A stretch of DNA of 64,000 nt, from assembly GCA_019636385.1 (NCBI GenBank), contig JAHBXT010000002.1, positions 124,001-188,000 of the forward strand, written 5' to 3'. This DNA is from Pirellulaceae bacterium. GTDB lineage: Bacteria; Planctomycetota; Planctomycetia; Pirellulales; Pirellulaceae. Below, in pieces: positions 1 to 8,681 of this stretch. How positions within the stretch are numbered: the first letter of the stretch is position 1; each line of letters begins with the position of its first letter. Below the pieces are notes generated by a model. It was not told the DNA's origin and did no database searches. It saw only the letters and a list, made by a program, of their open reading frames with translations. Both the position numbers and the translations under genes were made by a program.

Positions 1-2283
1 CGCTACATCAGTGTTCTCCAGTAGATGATGCAGATCATGATTGACTTCAGCCAACTCCGAAATCTTTCGCTGGTGTTCGGCATTGACAGAATAGAGTTCC
101 TCATTGACCGAGTGCAGTTCTTCATTGGTACTCTGCAGTTCTTCATTTGAGGCAACCAATTCTTCGTTGGTAGCTTGCAACTCTTCATTGCTGGTTTCCA
201 ATTCTTCGATAGTGGCTTGCAGGTTGTCCTTGGTGTACCGCAGATCGTCTTCCAATTGCTGCATCACAGCTGAGGACACCTGAGCCGCATCGGCGCTGGA
301 AGTGGCCGTTTGAACAGGTGCCGGACTAACGGAGGAGGTTGGCTCGAAGGTCAGCAAGTACTGAATCGCCTGCGTGAGCGGATTCCGTAAAGGTTCCACA
401 GACAGATTGAACGTCTGCTGCGCTTGCTCCGCAGTCACTTTGACGTTCGAGAATCGAATTAGGGAATCTGTTTTGGCAACTCGCTGCAGAATGCCCACCA
501 GCGTTGTCCTGAGACTGAGGTCAACCAAATCCAACACATCGAGCGAAGGACGACGTTCGGGTAAGCGAAGTAATTTTTCTGCTCCACCAAAGCAGTCGAT
601 TAGCTCGCGATTCTCACTCAGCAGTAAGCTGGGTGGCATAAATTTGTCAAGAAGCAGGTCGTAGGTTCGCAATAGTCCGGATTCGCGATTGGTTTGGATC
701 AGCGAGAAACTGCGACTGGCCACTACGGGATTATCAAGCCCCGGGCTGCGCACCGCAGGCAGGCGTATTTCGGCCGGCAGGCGAACTTGGCGCCATTTTC
801 GATACAATTTGTATCGCTCGTGAATCGTTTCGAACTCAGAGGAAATCTCGCCGGGGGTTTCGCTGCTGCCCAGAAACAGTATGCCCCCGGTATTGAGCCC
901 GAAATGGAACAGTGACAAGGCTTTGGTCTGTGCCTCGGGGCGAAAATAGATCAATAGGTTCCGGCAGGACACAAAATCCAAGTCCGTAAATGGAGCGTCT
1001 CGTAATAAATTGTGGGGCGCAAACACAATCAATTCACGGATTTCGTTCTTGATCTGAAAATATTCTCCGTTTTGGATGAAGTACCGTTGCCGGCGCTCTC
1101 CGGATACGTGCTTCATCGATACTTCGCGAAACACGCCACGACCTGCATAAAGTAACGATTTACGGTGTACGTCGGTGGCAAATATTTTAATTCTGGGCGC
1201 TCGATTCAGAGCCTCGAAGGCTTCGTGGAACAGAATTGCCAGAGAATAGGCCTCTTCTCCGGTGGCGCAGGCGGAAACCCAAATGCGAATCGTTCGTTCA
1301 GAGGGCAGGTGCTGGACTATTTCGGGAACAACGGTTAGTCGCAAATGTTCGAACGCTTCTTCGTCCCGAAAAAATTGAGTGACGCCAATCAACAGGTCTT
1401 GATACAGAGAATTCAGCTCCGCCTTGTCGCGACTGAGTCTCTGGAAGTAGCTGTCGATGTTGGGGGTATCTGACATAGCCACTCGCCGACTGATCCGTCG
1501 CTGGACGGTGGCCTCTTTATACGCCGAGAAGTCAAGGTCATACTCTCGCCGGAATAGATCGTAGATCGCCTCCTTCCCCTGAAGTCCCAGACTGGAATGC
1601 TCCTGCAGGTGAGAAGCCTCAAAACTTTTCTTACTTTCCGCAGGGCATTTCGCGTACCGAACCAGCATCGCACCCATGTCTTGGGGGGCGAGCACCAAAT
1701 CCACCATCCCCGTTCCCTGAGCGCTCAGTGGCATACCATCGAATTTTGCAGTTTTTTCGCTTTCGCAGATGACCAGCCCGCCTGCATGTGCGATATCCTT
1801 GATCCCTCGGGAACCGTCCGATCCACTGCCAGAGAGAATAATGCCTATGGAACGACTGCCATATTCTTGCGCCAGCGATTCAAAAAAACGATCGATGGGC
1901 AGCGCTAACCCTCGAATCACATCCTTGTCGATCAAACGCAATTTTCCCTCCGAGACGATTAGCTCCTTCTTCGGAGGCAGCAGGTATACGTGATTGGCTT
2001 CAATTTGCATCCCATCCTCGATGCGATGAATTTCCATCTTCGTATCGCGCCCCAGCAACTCGTACATCATGCTCTTGAAATCTGGCGACAGATGTTGAAT
2101 TACCACAAAGGCCATGCCAGTGTCAGTTGGCAGATTCTTGAAAAGCGTTTCCAGGGACTCCAGCCCGCCAGCGGAGGCTCCGATTCCCACTACATGGGAA
2201 GGTGAAGGCATCGCATGGGTGGGCCGTACCTCCACTTGAGCGGGAGGTAGATGTTCAAGTTTGCAATTCGACTTGTCTGCCAT
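1..2283 (-). CDS. CheB-CheR fusion protein with PAS-like and coiled-coil region, 3' end cut by window edge
   Basis: The first 761 residues are present; the gene runs off the left edge. Residues about 30-210 are a CheB methylesterase domain: GIGASAGG holds the nucleophile Ser37, followed by the QHLSPDFKS histidine and SGSGSDGS aspartate motifs. Residues about 225-490 are a CheR methyltransferase with [13 protein letters not shown], the SAM-binding [15 protein letters not shown] and [12 protein letters not shown]-like segment follows, then a coiled coil of repeated NEELQ/TNEEL units, typical of the family. There is no receiver domain in front of CheB. No chemoreceptor, CheA or CheW gene lies nearby, so the protein may serve a non-chemotaxis sensory pathway, and a kinase or output domain may lie beyond the edge. 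The ATG at 2283 starts just before the CheB domain; no strong ribosome site is visible. Confidence 0.93.
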   Translation of the reverse strand, partial: MADKSNCKLEHLPPAQVEVRPTHAMPSPSHVVGIGASAGGLESLETLFKNLPTDTGMAFVVIQHLSPDFKSMMYELLGRDTKMEIHRIEDGMQIEANHVYLLPPKKELIVSEGKLRLIDKDVIRGLALPIDRFFESLAQEYGSRSIGIILSGSGSDGSRGIKDIAHAGGLVICESEKTAKFDGMPLSAQGTGMVDLVLAPQDMGAMLVRYAKCPAESKKSFEASHLQEHSSLGLQGKEAIYDLFRREYDLDFSAYKEATVQRRISRRVAMSDTPNIDSYFQRLSRDKAELNSLYQDLLIGVTQFFRDEEAFEHLRLTVVPEIVQHLPSERTIRIWVSACATGEEAYSLAILFHEAFEALNRAPRIKIFATDVHRKSLLYAGRGVFREVSMKHVSGERRQRYFIQNGEYFQIKNEIRELIVFAPHNLLRDAPFTDLDFVSCRNLLIYFRPEAQTKALSLFHFGLNTGGILFLGSSETPGEISSEFETIHERYKLYRKWRQVRLPAEIRLPAVRSPGLDNPVVASRSFSLIQTNRESGLLRTYDLLLDKFMPPSLLLSENRELIDCFGGAEKLLRLPERRPSLDVLDLVDLSLRTTLVGILQRVAKTDSLIRFSNVKVTAEQAQQTFNLSVEPLRNPLTQAIQYLLTFEPTSSVSPAPVQTATSSADAAQVSSAVMQQLEDDLRYTKDNLQATIEELETSNEELQATNEELVASNEELQSTNEELHSVNEELYSVNAEHQRKISELAEVNHDLHHLLENTDVA

Positions 2284-2842
2284 GTTCGTTGTCCAAGCCG
2301 CGTGGCAGCGAGTTCGGCCATTCTGCAAGGATACAACACATCCGCTACCATAGGCCGCAGATTAATACGGCCTATTCTTGAGCAAGAATACGAATGGCAC
2401 TCTAGTAAATGAAGACAATGCAATCAAACGATTGCATTGAATTTATCAACGTGAATGCCGTTGATCAAGTTTGTAATATCTTGACTGTCCAAAGGCACAT
2501 GAGTTAGAGCATTAAGACGCTGGCTCAAGGCATGCTTCTGGAATTGGCGACTTCCACGGACGCCATTACAAACGCGAAATGTCGGCCAATTGTTAGGAAG
2601 TTATGAAATCCCGAAAAAGTTTGATAATCCATTGGTCAACAAACCGGCGCTAACTGATTGGTTGCGGTTGGTAGTGTGCCTCAACGCGCTTGACAGCAAT
2701 GCGCCGAGGCGATTTGCCCTAGCCTTCCTGCTTCAATGGTCCATCACCGGGGTGTATGCTACGACCCTCGGATGCCCGGGAACCTGTGGGGCTATCGACT
2801 GAGTGAATTGACGAGTACTGAATTTAGTGAGGAGAAACTAAC
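2284..2842. other. Intergenic region with one perfect hairpin
   Basis: This is a 559-base gap between divergent genes (the CheB-CheR fusion on minus, the HAD phosphatase on plus). A short open frame at 2590-2802 has no recognisable domain and no ribosome site, so it is not called. The clearest structure is the inverted repeat at 2416-2439. A good ribosome site (GAGGAG) for the HAD gene lies at 2829-2835. Confidence 0.6.
2416..2439. repeat. Perfect 10-bp inverted repeat, 4-base loop
   Basis: CAATGCAATC and GATTGCATTG are exact reverse complements separated by AAAC. No T-run follows on either strand, so it does not look like an intrinsic terminator. It lies about 130 bases upstream of the CheB-CheR start and could be an operator or an RNA hairpin. 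Confidence 0.7.
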
Positions 2843-3700
2843 ATGCGTCGTGGCTTTCTAATTGACATGGACGGAGTCATCTACCGTGGTGGGGAAATGA
2901 TTCCTGGAGCCGATTTGTTTATCAATCGATTGGCCAGGGAACACGTACCGTATATGTTTCTGACCAATAACAGCCAACGTACGCGTCGCGATGTAGCCAC
3001 CAAATTGACTCGACTGGGAATTCCATCGGACGAGCGGCACGTCTTTACCTGTTCGATGGCCACCGCGCGCTTCCTGGCTCAGCAAAAACCAGGTGGCACC
3101 GCATTTGTAATCGGAGAAGGTGGACTGCTGACAGCGCTGCACAAGAATGGCTATTCCGTGGTCGATAATCGGCCAGACTATGTTGTCGTGGGTGAGGGGA
3201 GAACCGTGACCTTGGAAATGCTGGAAACCGCCGTGCAGATGATCTTGGATGGTGCCAAATTGATTGCTACCAATCTGGACCCTAACTGCCCAACTAAGAA
3301 TGGTACTCGGCCAGGTGCCGGAGCGACGGTAGCCTACCTGGAAACAGCCACCGGAACTACAGCCATGAGCATCGGCAAACCCAGTCCTATTATGATGCGC
3401 TCAGCACGCAAGGAGCTTGGCCTAGCCACATCGCAGACGATCATGATTGGCGATACGCTTGAGACCGATATCTTGGGAGGAGTGCAGATGGGCTATCGCA
3501 CGGTCTTGGTTCTCACCGGTTCCACCAGCCCCGCAGATTTACAACGTTCGCCGTACTCACCGGACCTCGTGATTAGCTCAATTGCAGAACTGGCGGATCC
3601 CAAAGTTGACCTGCAACGATTGTTGCCGACCGGTGACCGGACTGACGACTCGGTTCACGATATCGACCAATGGATGGCCCTACCGGCAGGCAGTCATTAA
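2843..3700 (+). CDS. HAD superfamily IIA (NagD-like) phosphatase
   Basis: This 285-residue cytoplasmic phosphatase carries the HAD motifs in order: DMDG with nucleophile Asp8 and acid/base Asp10, TNNS at 41-44 (motif II), GKPSP with Lys179 (motif III) and GDTLETD with Asp204 and Asp209 (motif IV). TNNS and the large cap between motifs II and III are typical of the IIA group (NagD, 4-nitrophenylphosphatase, pyridoxal-phosphate and phosphoglycolate phosphatases). The substrate cannot be told from sequence. The C-terminal 30 or so residues, after the usual end of the fold, are polar and look like a lineage-specific tail. The start is well supported by GAGGAG about 8 bases before the ATG. The next gene is convergent, 8 bases away. 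Confidence 0.9.
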   Translation: MRRGFLIDMDGVIYRGGEMIPGADLFINRLAREHVPYMFLTNNSQRTRRDVATKLTRLGIPSDERHVFTCSMATARFLAQQKPGGTAFVIGEGGLLTALHKNGYSVVDNRPDYVVVGEGRTVTLEMLETAVQMILDGAKLIATNLDPNCPTKNGTRPGAGATVAYLETATGTTAMSIGKPSPIMMRSARKELGLATSQTIMIGDTLETDILGGVQMGYRTVLVLTGSTSPADLQRSPYSPDLVISSIAELADPKVDLQRLLPTGDRTDDSVHDIDQWMALPAGSH

Positions 3701-3708
3701 CACCTACC

Positions 3709-4311
3709 TCATTCCCGCAAGCCGTCGGCCAGTTCGCGGACGGTTCGTAAGGATTCTTCAATGTGGCGACCGCCGTCGAGTTGCGAATTGAAGATGTGCC
3801 GCACAACTCCTTGTCGGTCGATGACATAGGTCACACGACCAGGTAGAAAGCCCAGGGTCTTCGGAACTCGGTATGCCTTGCGTATCGCGCCATCGGCGTC
3901 GCTTACCAACGTGAATGGCAGCTTCTGCTGTTCCGCAAAACCACGGTGGCTCTCCGTGCTGTCGCTGCTGACTCCGATCACTTCGGCTCCGGCTGCCACA
4001 AAGTCTTCGTATGCATCGCGAAAGGCGCATGCCTGGGCTGTGCATACCGACGTGTTGTCCTTGGGATAAAAGTACAGCACGACAGCTTTTTTCCCAAGGT
4101 AGTCTTGTAAGCGGATGACTTGGCCCGATTGGGTGGTGGCTGAAAAATCCGGAGCTGGATCGCCGACTTTGATCGTTGACATGTTCAGTTGATTCACCCC
4201 GAAATAGAGCCCTAATAGCAATAATATCACCAAGCCAATCCACACGCCTCTTCGACGCGTTTTTGCTGGCGAATGGGGACGGTCTTGAGCATTTGCGTCC
4301 ACGGTGTTCAA
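3709..4311 (-). CDS. Membrane-anchored peroxiredoxin (BCP/PrxQ type)
   Basis: This 200-residue thiol peroxidase should reduce peroxides with a thioredoxin-like partner. It has one N-terminal membrane segment (about residues 23-41) after a basic stretch, then an AhpC/TSA domain. The peroxidatic cysteine is Cys90 in PKDNTSVC, and Cys95 five residues later is the usual PrxQ resolving position. The anchor places the domain on the outer face of the cytoplasmic membrane, which is unusual because most BCPs are cytosolic. The longest reading starts at a TTG (4311); a GTG at 4302 is the alternative and would also keep the anchor. It lies 25 bases after the SGNH hydrolase on the same strand and may be cotranscribed with it. 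Confidence 0.88.
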   Translation of the reverse strand: MNTVDANAQDRPHSPAKTRRRGVWIGLVILLLLGLYFGVNQLNMSTIKVGDPAPDFSATTQSGQVIRLQDYLGKKAVVLYFYPKDNTSVCTAQACAFRDAYEDFVAAGAEVIGVSSDSTESHRGFAEQQKLPFTLVSDADGAIRKAYRVPKTLGFLPGRVTYVIDRQGVVRHIFNSQLDGGRHIEESLRTVRELADGLRE

Positions 4312-4336
4312 TCAAACTTTCTATGAGATGTAGTTG

Positions 4337-6664
4337 TTATCGTGATTCTACCAACAACGTCAATATCGCCTGAGCGTACAGGCGATGGCCGAAGTCGTTC
4401 GGATGATTCAGTCCGTTGCCAGTCAGATCCAGGTCATGTTTATTGCACAGCAGTGCTGTCCAGACTTCTGTCAGGTCGGCCAGCGCGACACCAGGACCGG
4501 TCAGGCTTCGTAGCGCATCTCGGTACAGGGCAAACATCTCTCTGGGCGTATGAATCCACTGAGAGTTCCCTAACATCGGAGCCACCAATATAACCTCCGC
4601 ATCTGGTAGCCGCGACTGAAACGTCGTCAATAGTTGGCTGGTTTGTTCGGCATACCAGGCAGGATCGCGTCGACCAACGTCATTCATGCCATAGGCGATA
4701 ATGATCAGATCCGGCTTAGCGGCAATCAACGCTTCGGCGTCCTGGTTGCCGTGAGCTATACTCCATCCGGCGACGGCACGATTGGTGAGAGTTACCGGAC
4801 AGTTGAATCTGTCCTGCAACTGAGCGGCCACTAGCTGTGGATAACCCATTTGGAACGGCGGTGCAAAGGTAACGAACGATGCATCGAGCCCCGTCGAAAT
4901 GCTGTCGCCGCTGATGCCAATGTGCAGCGGTTGCCCCGATTTCAGTCTTGCCAGAGTGCGTTTGAGTAGCTCAGGCTGGTAGTGGTTCGCGTCGGTAGCC
5001 GAGCGGTTTGAGGCTGGCTGTTCCGCACGTTGGTAGGTAATCTCCAGATTGCGATCATGAAACCAGCGGCCGGGCTGATAGAGCAAATTCTGCTCTGAGT
5101 TTCCGGTGCGATGGCGATAGCTGTGCGGTGCATCGCGTGGCGGGAACAACTGATCGGCTGAAATCACATCCAGTGGCGGATTGCCAGAGAACATCAAAGT
5201 CCGGCGATCTGCAGCGAGCGACCAGTCGTTGCCTTCTACCATCGCCCTGCCGGAACTTGCGGTAGCCACATGCAGTACCCGTGAAGCTTCGAATGCCAAT
5301 CGCGCAGTCGCCGGCTGGTCTGCAGCAGCTTGTATCAACACGCTGCTTTCGCGATGCACGACCCCCGAGTTCCAGGCGGGGTGCAGCAAATGCAGCCCGG
5401 GCAGGTCGCGCAAGACAACTTCATGGTCCGGACGAGGCGCGTTGATCACAGGCATGATCGCCGCGAACCACATGGCCGCCGCATTTCGCTGGCCTTTACC
5501 AGTAAAATGTCGGCGTGAATTGGGGCCGCCGCGATTGTCGCCGGCCAGTACATCGGTATCAGGTCCACGCAAGAATCCCGGCAGCACAAGCAGTCGTTCG
5601 ACCGCTTGCCGAATGCGACCTTCACCCGCAGGATCGTCGTAGACTGTCGGATGCAGCGTGGATTTGGCCAGCAGCCACGGTGCGCTGTAGCCCCATGTCT
5701 GGCTGGCAGCATCGCGAATCGTCACCATGTTCTTCATATAGTCATCGGCCGACACCTGACCGATAACGTCGGATTCGCCCTGCTGCCACAGCACAGCCCG
5801 TATGGATTTCATATTGCGTCCGGTTTCAGCCAGCGGCGGAAATAAACTGCCTGCCGGCTGCCACTGCGCCGAAGACGTACCGCAATAGGCCACATTTGCA
5901 AGTCCGACCGGAACTTGCAGCGACGATACCAACATATCTCCGAAGAATGGCCAAATGGAACCGCCATCGCTGTTGTCTGCAGCCGGTTGGGGATCATTGG
6001 CTATTTGCCAAGCGGCAGTTCGAAAGTTATAGGCAGATACACGCTGGCCAGCGTCGGCAACTTGCAACATATCATCGTTGGTATTGGTGGCATACGATTG
6101 ACCCGCGATCAGAAACAGTTCACCAACTCCGATTGGTTGAACGCTGTCTTCGGCTACCGTATGGCCATTGTGCAAACAGCGGACATCCAATTGATACCAC
6201 CCGCCTGCCCCAATTCTAGCGACTGCGGATACTGCCTTTGGATTTTCTGCGGGCCCCTCGGTTGTCGCTGCGCTGATTGTGAACGGAATGTTCTGCCAGT
6301 CGCTAGGACGCCCCGACATGCCGGGCTGCAACCGCAGGCGATACTGCAGAGTATCCCATGCAAGCGACGAACCAGAAGAATCGCCAGAAATAACTAAAGC
6401 AATTTCCACGTCCGCGTAACCAGTCGCAGCGCCACCCGGATGGTGACTGTGAGCGAACTGCGGCACATAAGCTTTTCGCTGAATCACCTGATGTGGACTG
6501 GGTGATACAAAAGCAAGCGATATCCCCCTGCTGGGATGGATTGTAGGGGTGGAGCTGGCCGGCTCGTCAGCCGCCTTCGCTACCGCACTCAATATCCAGC
6601 TGGCTATCACGCAATAGGTAACGAACGAAGTTGAACGCATGGTTGTCATTCGCAAATGAGTCAT
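4337..6664 (-). CDS. Secreted two-domain esterase: sialate O-acetylesterase-like plus SGNH/GDSL hydrolase
   Basis: This 775-residue protein has an N-terminal signal peptide (hydrophobic to about residue 31, AKA cleavage-like). The first catalytic part resembles sialate O-acetylesterase, with GQS (Ser190) and WQQGESD near 294-299. The second is a GDSL/SGNH hydrolase with GDS (Ser588), the GMND block (Asn661) and a NHPND block near 753-757. Having both suggests deacetylation of a polysaccharide at two sites, a common planctomycete strategy toward acetylated algal or plant glycans; this is inference. Possible starts are ATGs at 6664, 6649 and 6640. The last gives the tidiest signal peptide, but no ribosome site decides between them. 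It is divergent from the thiolase at 6931. Confidence 0.87.
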   Translation of the reverse strand: MTHLRMTTMRSTSFVTYCVIASWILSAVAKAADEPASSTPTIHPSRGISLAFVSPSPHQVIQRKAYVPQFAHSHHPGGAATGYADVEIALVISGDSSGSSLAWDTLQYRLRLQPGMSGRPSDWQNIPFTISAATTEGPAENPKAVSAVARIGAGGWYQLDVRCLHNGHTVAEDSVQPIGVGELFLIAGQSYATNTNDDMLQVADAGQRVSAYNFRTAAWQIANDPQPAADNSDGGSIWPFFGDMLVSSLQVPVGLANVAYCGTSSAQWQPAGSLFPPLAETGRNMKSIRAVLWQQGESDVIGQVSADDYMKNMVTIRDAASQTWGYSAPWLLAKSTLHPTVYDDPAGEGRIRQAVERLLVLPGFLRGPDTDVLAGDNRGGPNSRRHFTGKGQRNAAAMWFAAIMPVINAPRPDHEVVLRDLPGLHLLHPAWNSGVVHRESSVLIQAAADQPATARLAFEASRVLHVATASSGRAMVEGNDWSLAADRRTLMFSGNPPLDVISADQLFPPRDAPHSYRHRTGNSEQNLLYQPGRWFHDRNLEITYQRAEQPASNRSATDANHYQPELLKRTLARLKSGQPLHIGISGDSISTGLDASFVTFAPPFQMGYPQLVAAQLQDRFNCPVTLTNRAVAGWSIAHGNQDAEALIAAKPDLIIIAYGMNDVGRRDPAWYAEQTSQLLTTFQSRLPDAEVILVAPMLGNSQWIHTPREMFALYRDALRSLTGPGVALADLTEVWTALLCNKHDLDLTGNGLNHPNDFGHRLYAQAILTLLVESR

Positions 6665-6772
6665 TCAAAATCATGATTGGATTGTACTCGATTTCGCCGT
6701 CCGGCAGCGTTGCACTGCGTGCTGTTTGGTATCTTGCTACACTCTTTGGGTATATTTTAGTCGTCCAAACTG

Positions 6773-6797
6773 GCGGATTTGCGGTCGGCAAATCCGC
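6773..6797. repeat. Perfect 10-bp inverted repeat between divergent genes
   Basis: GCGGATTTGC and GCAAATCCGC are exact reverse complements around a 5-base loop (GGTCG). The site lies 108 bases from the esterase start (minus) and 133 bases before the thiolase start (plus), with no T-run after it. Its position in a divergent promoter region suggests an operator, though an RNA hairpin is possible. Confidence 0.7.
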
Positions 6798-6930
6798 AGC
6801 CGCAACTACATTGTGTAGCGCGTTGTTTTGGAAATACTCGCAAAAAACCGCTGGCTGCAGCTGCGCGATTGTGCGCAACCGATCCACTGGCGATTCGCGA
6901 CAGGTGCCATTTCATTGTGAGATTCTGAAA

Positions 6931-8085
6931 ATGCCGGACCCGGTAATTATTGATGCTGTTCGCACACCCTTCGGTCGTCTTGGTGGAGTGTATCGAGAGA
7001 CTCGACCAGATAATCTCCTTGCCAGGACGCTGGCGGGGCTGATTGCGCGCTGCAATGTGCCTGGAGATTGTGTCGAGGACGTGGTTGTTGGCTGCGTGTC
7101 ACAAGTCGGCGAGCAAGGCGCGAATGTTGCTCGATTGGCGGTGTTACAAGCGGGTTTGCCGATTTCCGTACCGGCGGTGACGCTCAATCGCTGGTGTGGC
7201 TCTGGCCAGCAGGCGATACACAGTGCGGCACAGAGCGTGGCAGCGGGCGATGCCAGTTGCTGCATCGCAGCGGGGGTCGAGAGCCTGACTCGCGTTCCGC
7301 TGTACAGCGATATCGGTGGCCTGGAGAATCTTAGTCCGACTGCATGCGAAAAATTCAGTTTGGTACATCAAGCTGAAAGCGGCGAGCGCATTGCGACGAT
7401 GTGGAATATATCGCGTGAGCAGGCTGATGCGTATGGCATGGAGAGCCAGCGACGAGCCGCGCGGGCCGCCAGCGAAAAGCTGCACCGCGAATTGCTGCCA
7501 TTGACAGGCCTGGATCGCGAAGGCAATCAAGTTCCGCTAACCCGCGATGAAGGCATCCGGGATACCATTGATCCCAATAAAGTTGCCAGCCTGAATCCTG
7601 CCTATCGTCCGGTTGGTCAAGGCGTGTTGACCGCTGCCAATTCAAGCCAGTTTGCCGATGGTGCCGCCGCAGCGCTGATTGCTGACCGCCCGTGGGCCGA
7701 AGCGCGAGGCTTGCGACCGCGTGCTCGATTCTTGGCTCGCGCTGTAGCGGCCAGTGATCCTGCGCTGGCGCTGATGGCGGTAGTGCCTGCTACCCAGTTG
7801 GCACTCAAACGCGCCGGGTTACAGATCAACGATCTAGACTGGATTGAATTCAACGAAGCCTTTTCGACCGTTGTTCTAGCATGGGCTCACGAGACCGGTG
7901 CCGATTTAGCCAAGGTGAATCCGTGGGGAGGCGCGATTGCGCATGGCCATCCGCTGGGAGCCACAGGCGTCGGTATATTGGCAAAAATGCTCGGTGGTCT
8001 GGAAGCCAGCGGGGGTACGCTAGGTCTGCAAGTAATGACCATCGGACATGGCCAATCCACAGCTACCATCATCGAGCGGCTGTGA
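6931..8085 (+). CDS. Thiolase (acetyl-CoA acyltransferase family) with a substituted second active-site cysteine
   Basis: This 384-residue enzyme has a complete thiolase fold: VIIDAVRTPFGRLGG at the start, nucleophile Cys89 in NRWCGSGQ, NEAFS, and GHPLGATG with His340. The C-terminal block that normally reads C-x-G-x-G reads MTIGHGQ, so the acid/base cysteine is Thr370 (codon ACC). Normal thiolases use that cysteine for proton transfer, so activity may be altered. An upstream in-frame ATG at 6631 would add 100 residues with no homology and is rejected; the start chosen gives the standard MPDPVIIDAVRTP terminus. It is the first gene of a plus-strand group with the DUF35 protein, a second thiolase and P450, pointing to beta-oxidation or side-chain cleavage of a lipid-like substrate. 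Confidence 0.9.
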   Translation: MPDPVIIDAVRTPFGRLGGVYRETRPDNLLARTLAGLIARCNVPGDCVEDVVVGCVSQVGEQGANVARLAVLQAGLPISVPAVTLNRWCGSGQQAIHSAAQSVAAGDASCCIAAGVESLTRVPLYSDIGGLENLSPTACEKFSLVHQAESGERIATMWNISREQADAYGMESQRRAARAASEKLHRELLPLTGLDREGNQVPLTRDEGIRDTIDPNKVASLNPAYRPVGQGVLTAANSSQFADGAAAALIADRPWAEARGLRPRARFLARAVAASDPALALMAVVPATQLALKRAGLQINDLDWIEFNEAFSTVVLAWAHETGADLAKVNPWGGAIAHGHPLGATGVGILAKMLGGLEASGGTLGLQVMTIGHGQSTATIIERL

Positions 8086-8366
8086 TACCATGGGGCAGTA
8101 ACGTCGAGAGCGTTCGCAAATGGGTTTATTGATGGGGCGTAACGCGCTTGCCTCCGATTGCCGTGAAAACCGGGGGCTAGTGCACTCCGGCGGATTACAA
8201 GCAATGATGTAGCCTGCGGACCAGCAGGTGGGGACCGAGCGAGAATAGTTGCACACAGCGGATGGTCGATCGAAGGCAGGAGGTTAGCATTCAACTGGTT
8301 CCACCTGCTCCGGGCCGCCATGCTTCTGACTTCGAGACCTGACAATGCAAGAGCTGGATAACAGTG
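8086..8366. other. Intergenic region inside the thiolase/P450 group
   Basis: This 281-base gap contains no convincing gene. It holds one degenerate copy of a dispersed motif beginning TGTAGCCTG (8208-8228), and CCTGC...GCAGG within it can pair. The gap is long enough that the DUF35 gene may have its own promoter, but none is clear. Confidence 0.5.
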
Positions 8367-8681
8367 ATGCTGAACATGACTTCACGCTTTGAACAACCGC
8401 AGCTGCAAGGCAGTCGTTGCACTGACTGTTGTGCGATTACCTTTCCTGTTAGCCATGGCTGCATCGTATGTGGCTCAGCTTCACAATTGACCGTGCAACT
8501 CTCGCTCAGCGGACGGATCGAAAGTCGAACTCGAGTGGGCGAGCGCATCGTTTGCGAAATACTGTTGGACGATGGTCCGCGAATCATGGGTTGGTTAGCT
8601 GCTGATCAGCCAGCCGAGATCGGGGCTGCAGTCAGATTTGGAAGCAGCCAGAGCCAACTAGGGTTTGTGTGCGATGTCTGA
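8367..8681 (+). CDS. DUF35 / OB-fold protein with N-terminal zinc ribbon, thiolase partner
   Basis: The protein has 104 residues. The N-terminal rubredoxin-like zinc ribbon has Cys18, Cys21, Cys32 and Cys35 (CTDC and CIVC pairs), followed by a beta-rich OB-fold segment ending in a short tail. Proteins of this family (DUF35, the ChsH2 C-terminal type) form complexes with thiolase-like enzymes, as in archaeal HMG-CoA synthase/thiolase and the actinobacterial Ltp2 aldolase system. Here the gene overlaps the following SCP-x-like thiolase by 8 bases, which supports such a complex. Possible starts are GTG 8364, ATG 8367 and ATG 8376; 8367 is chosen without a strong ribosome site. Confidence 0.85.
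   Translation: MLNMTSRFEQPQLQGSRCTDCCAITFPVSHGCIVCGSASQLTVQLSLSGRIESRTRVGERIVCEILLDDGPRIMGWLAADQPAEIGAAVRFGSSQSQLGFVCDV

Noticed and set aside
374..915. Plus-strand frames opposite the CheB-CheR gene
   Set aside because: They are shadows; the minus frame has clear CheR motifs throughout.
2590..2802. 70-codon open frame before the HAD gene
   Set aside because: No domain, no ribosome site, ends before the true gene.
6631..6930. Upstream 100-codon extension of the first thiolase
   Set aside because: It contains no thiolase homology, crosses the perfect inverted repeat, and the standard thiolase N-terminus begins at 6931.
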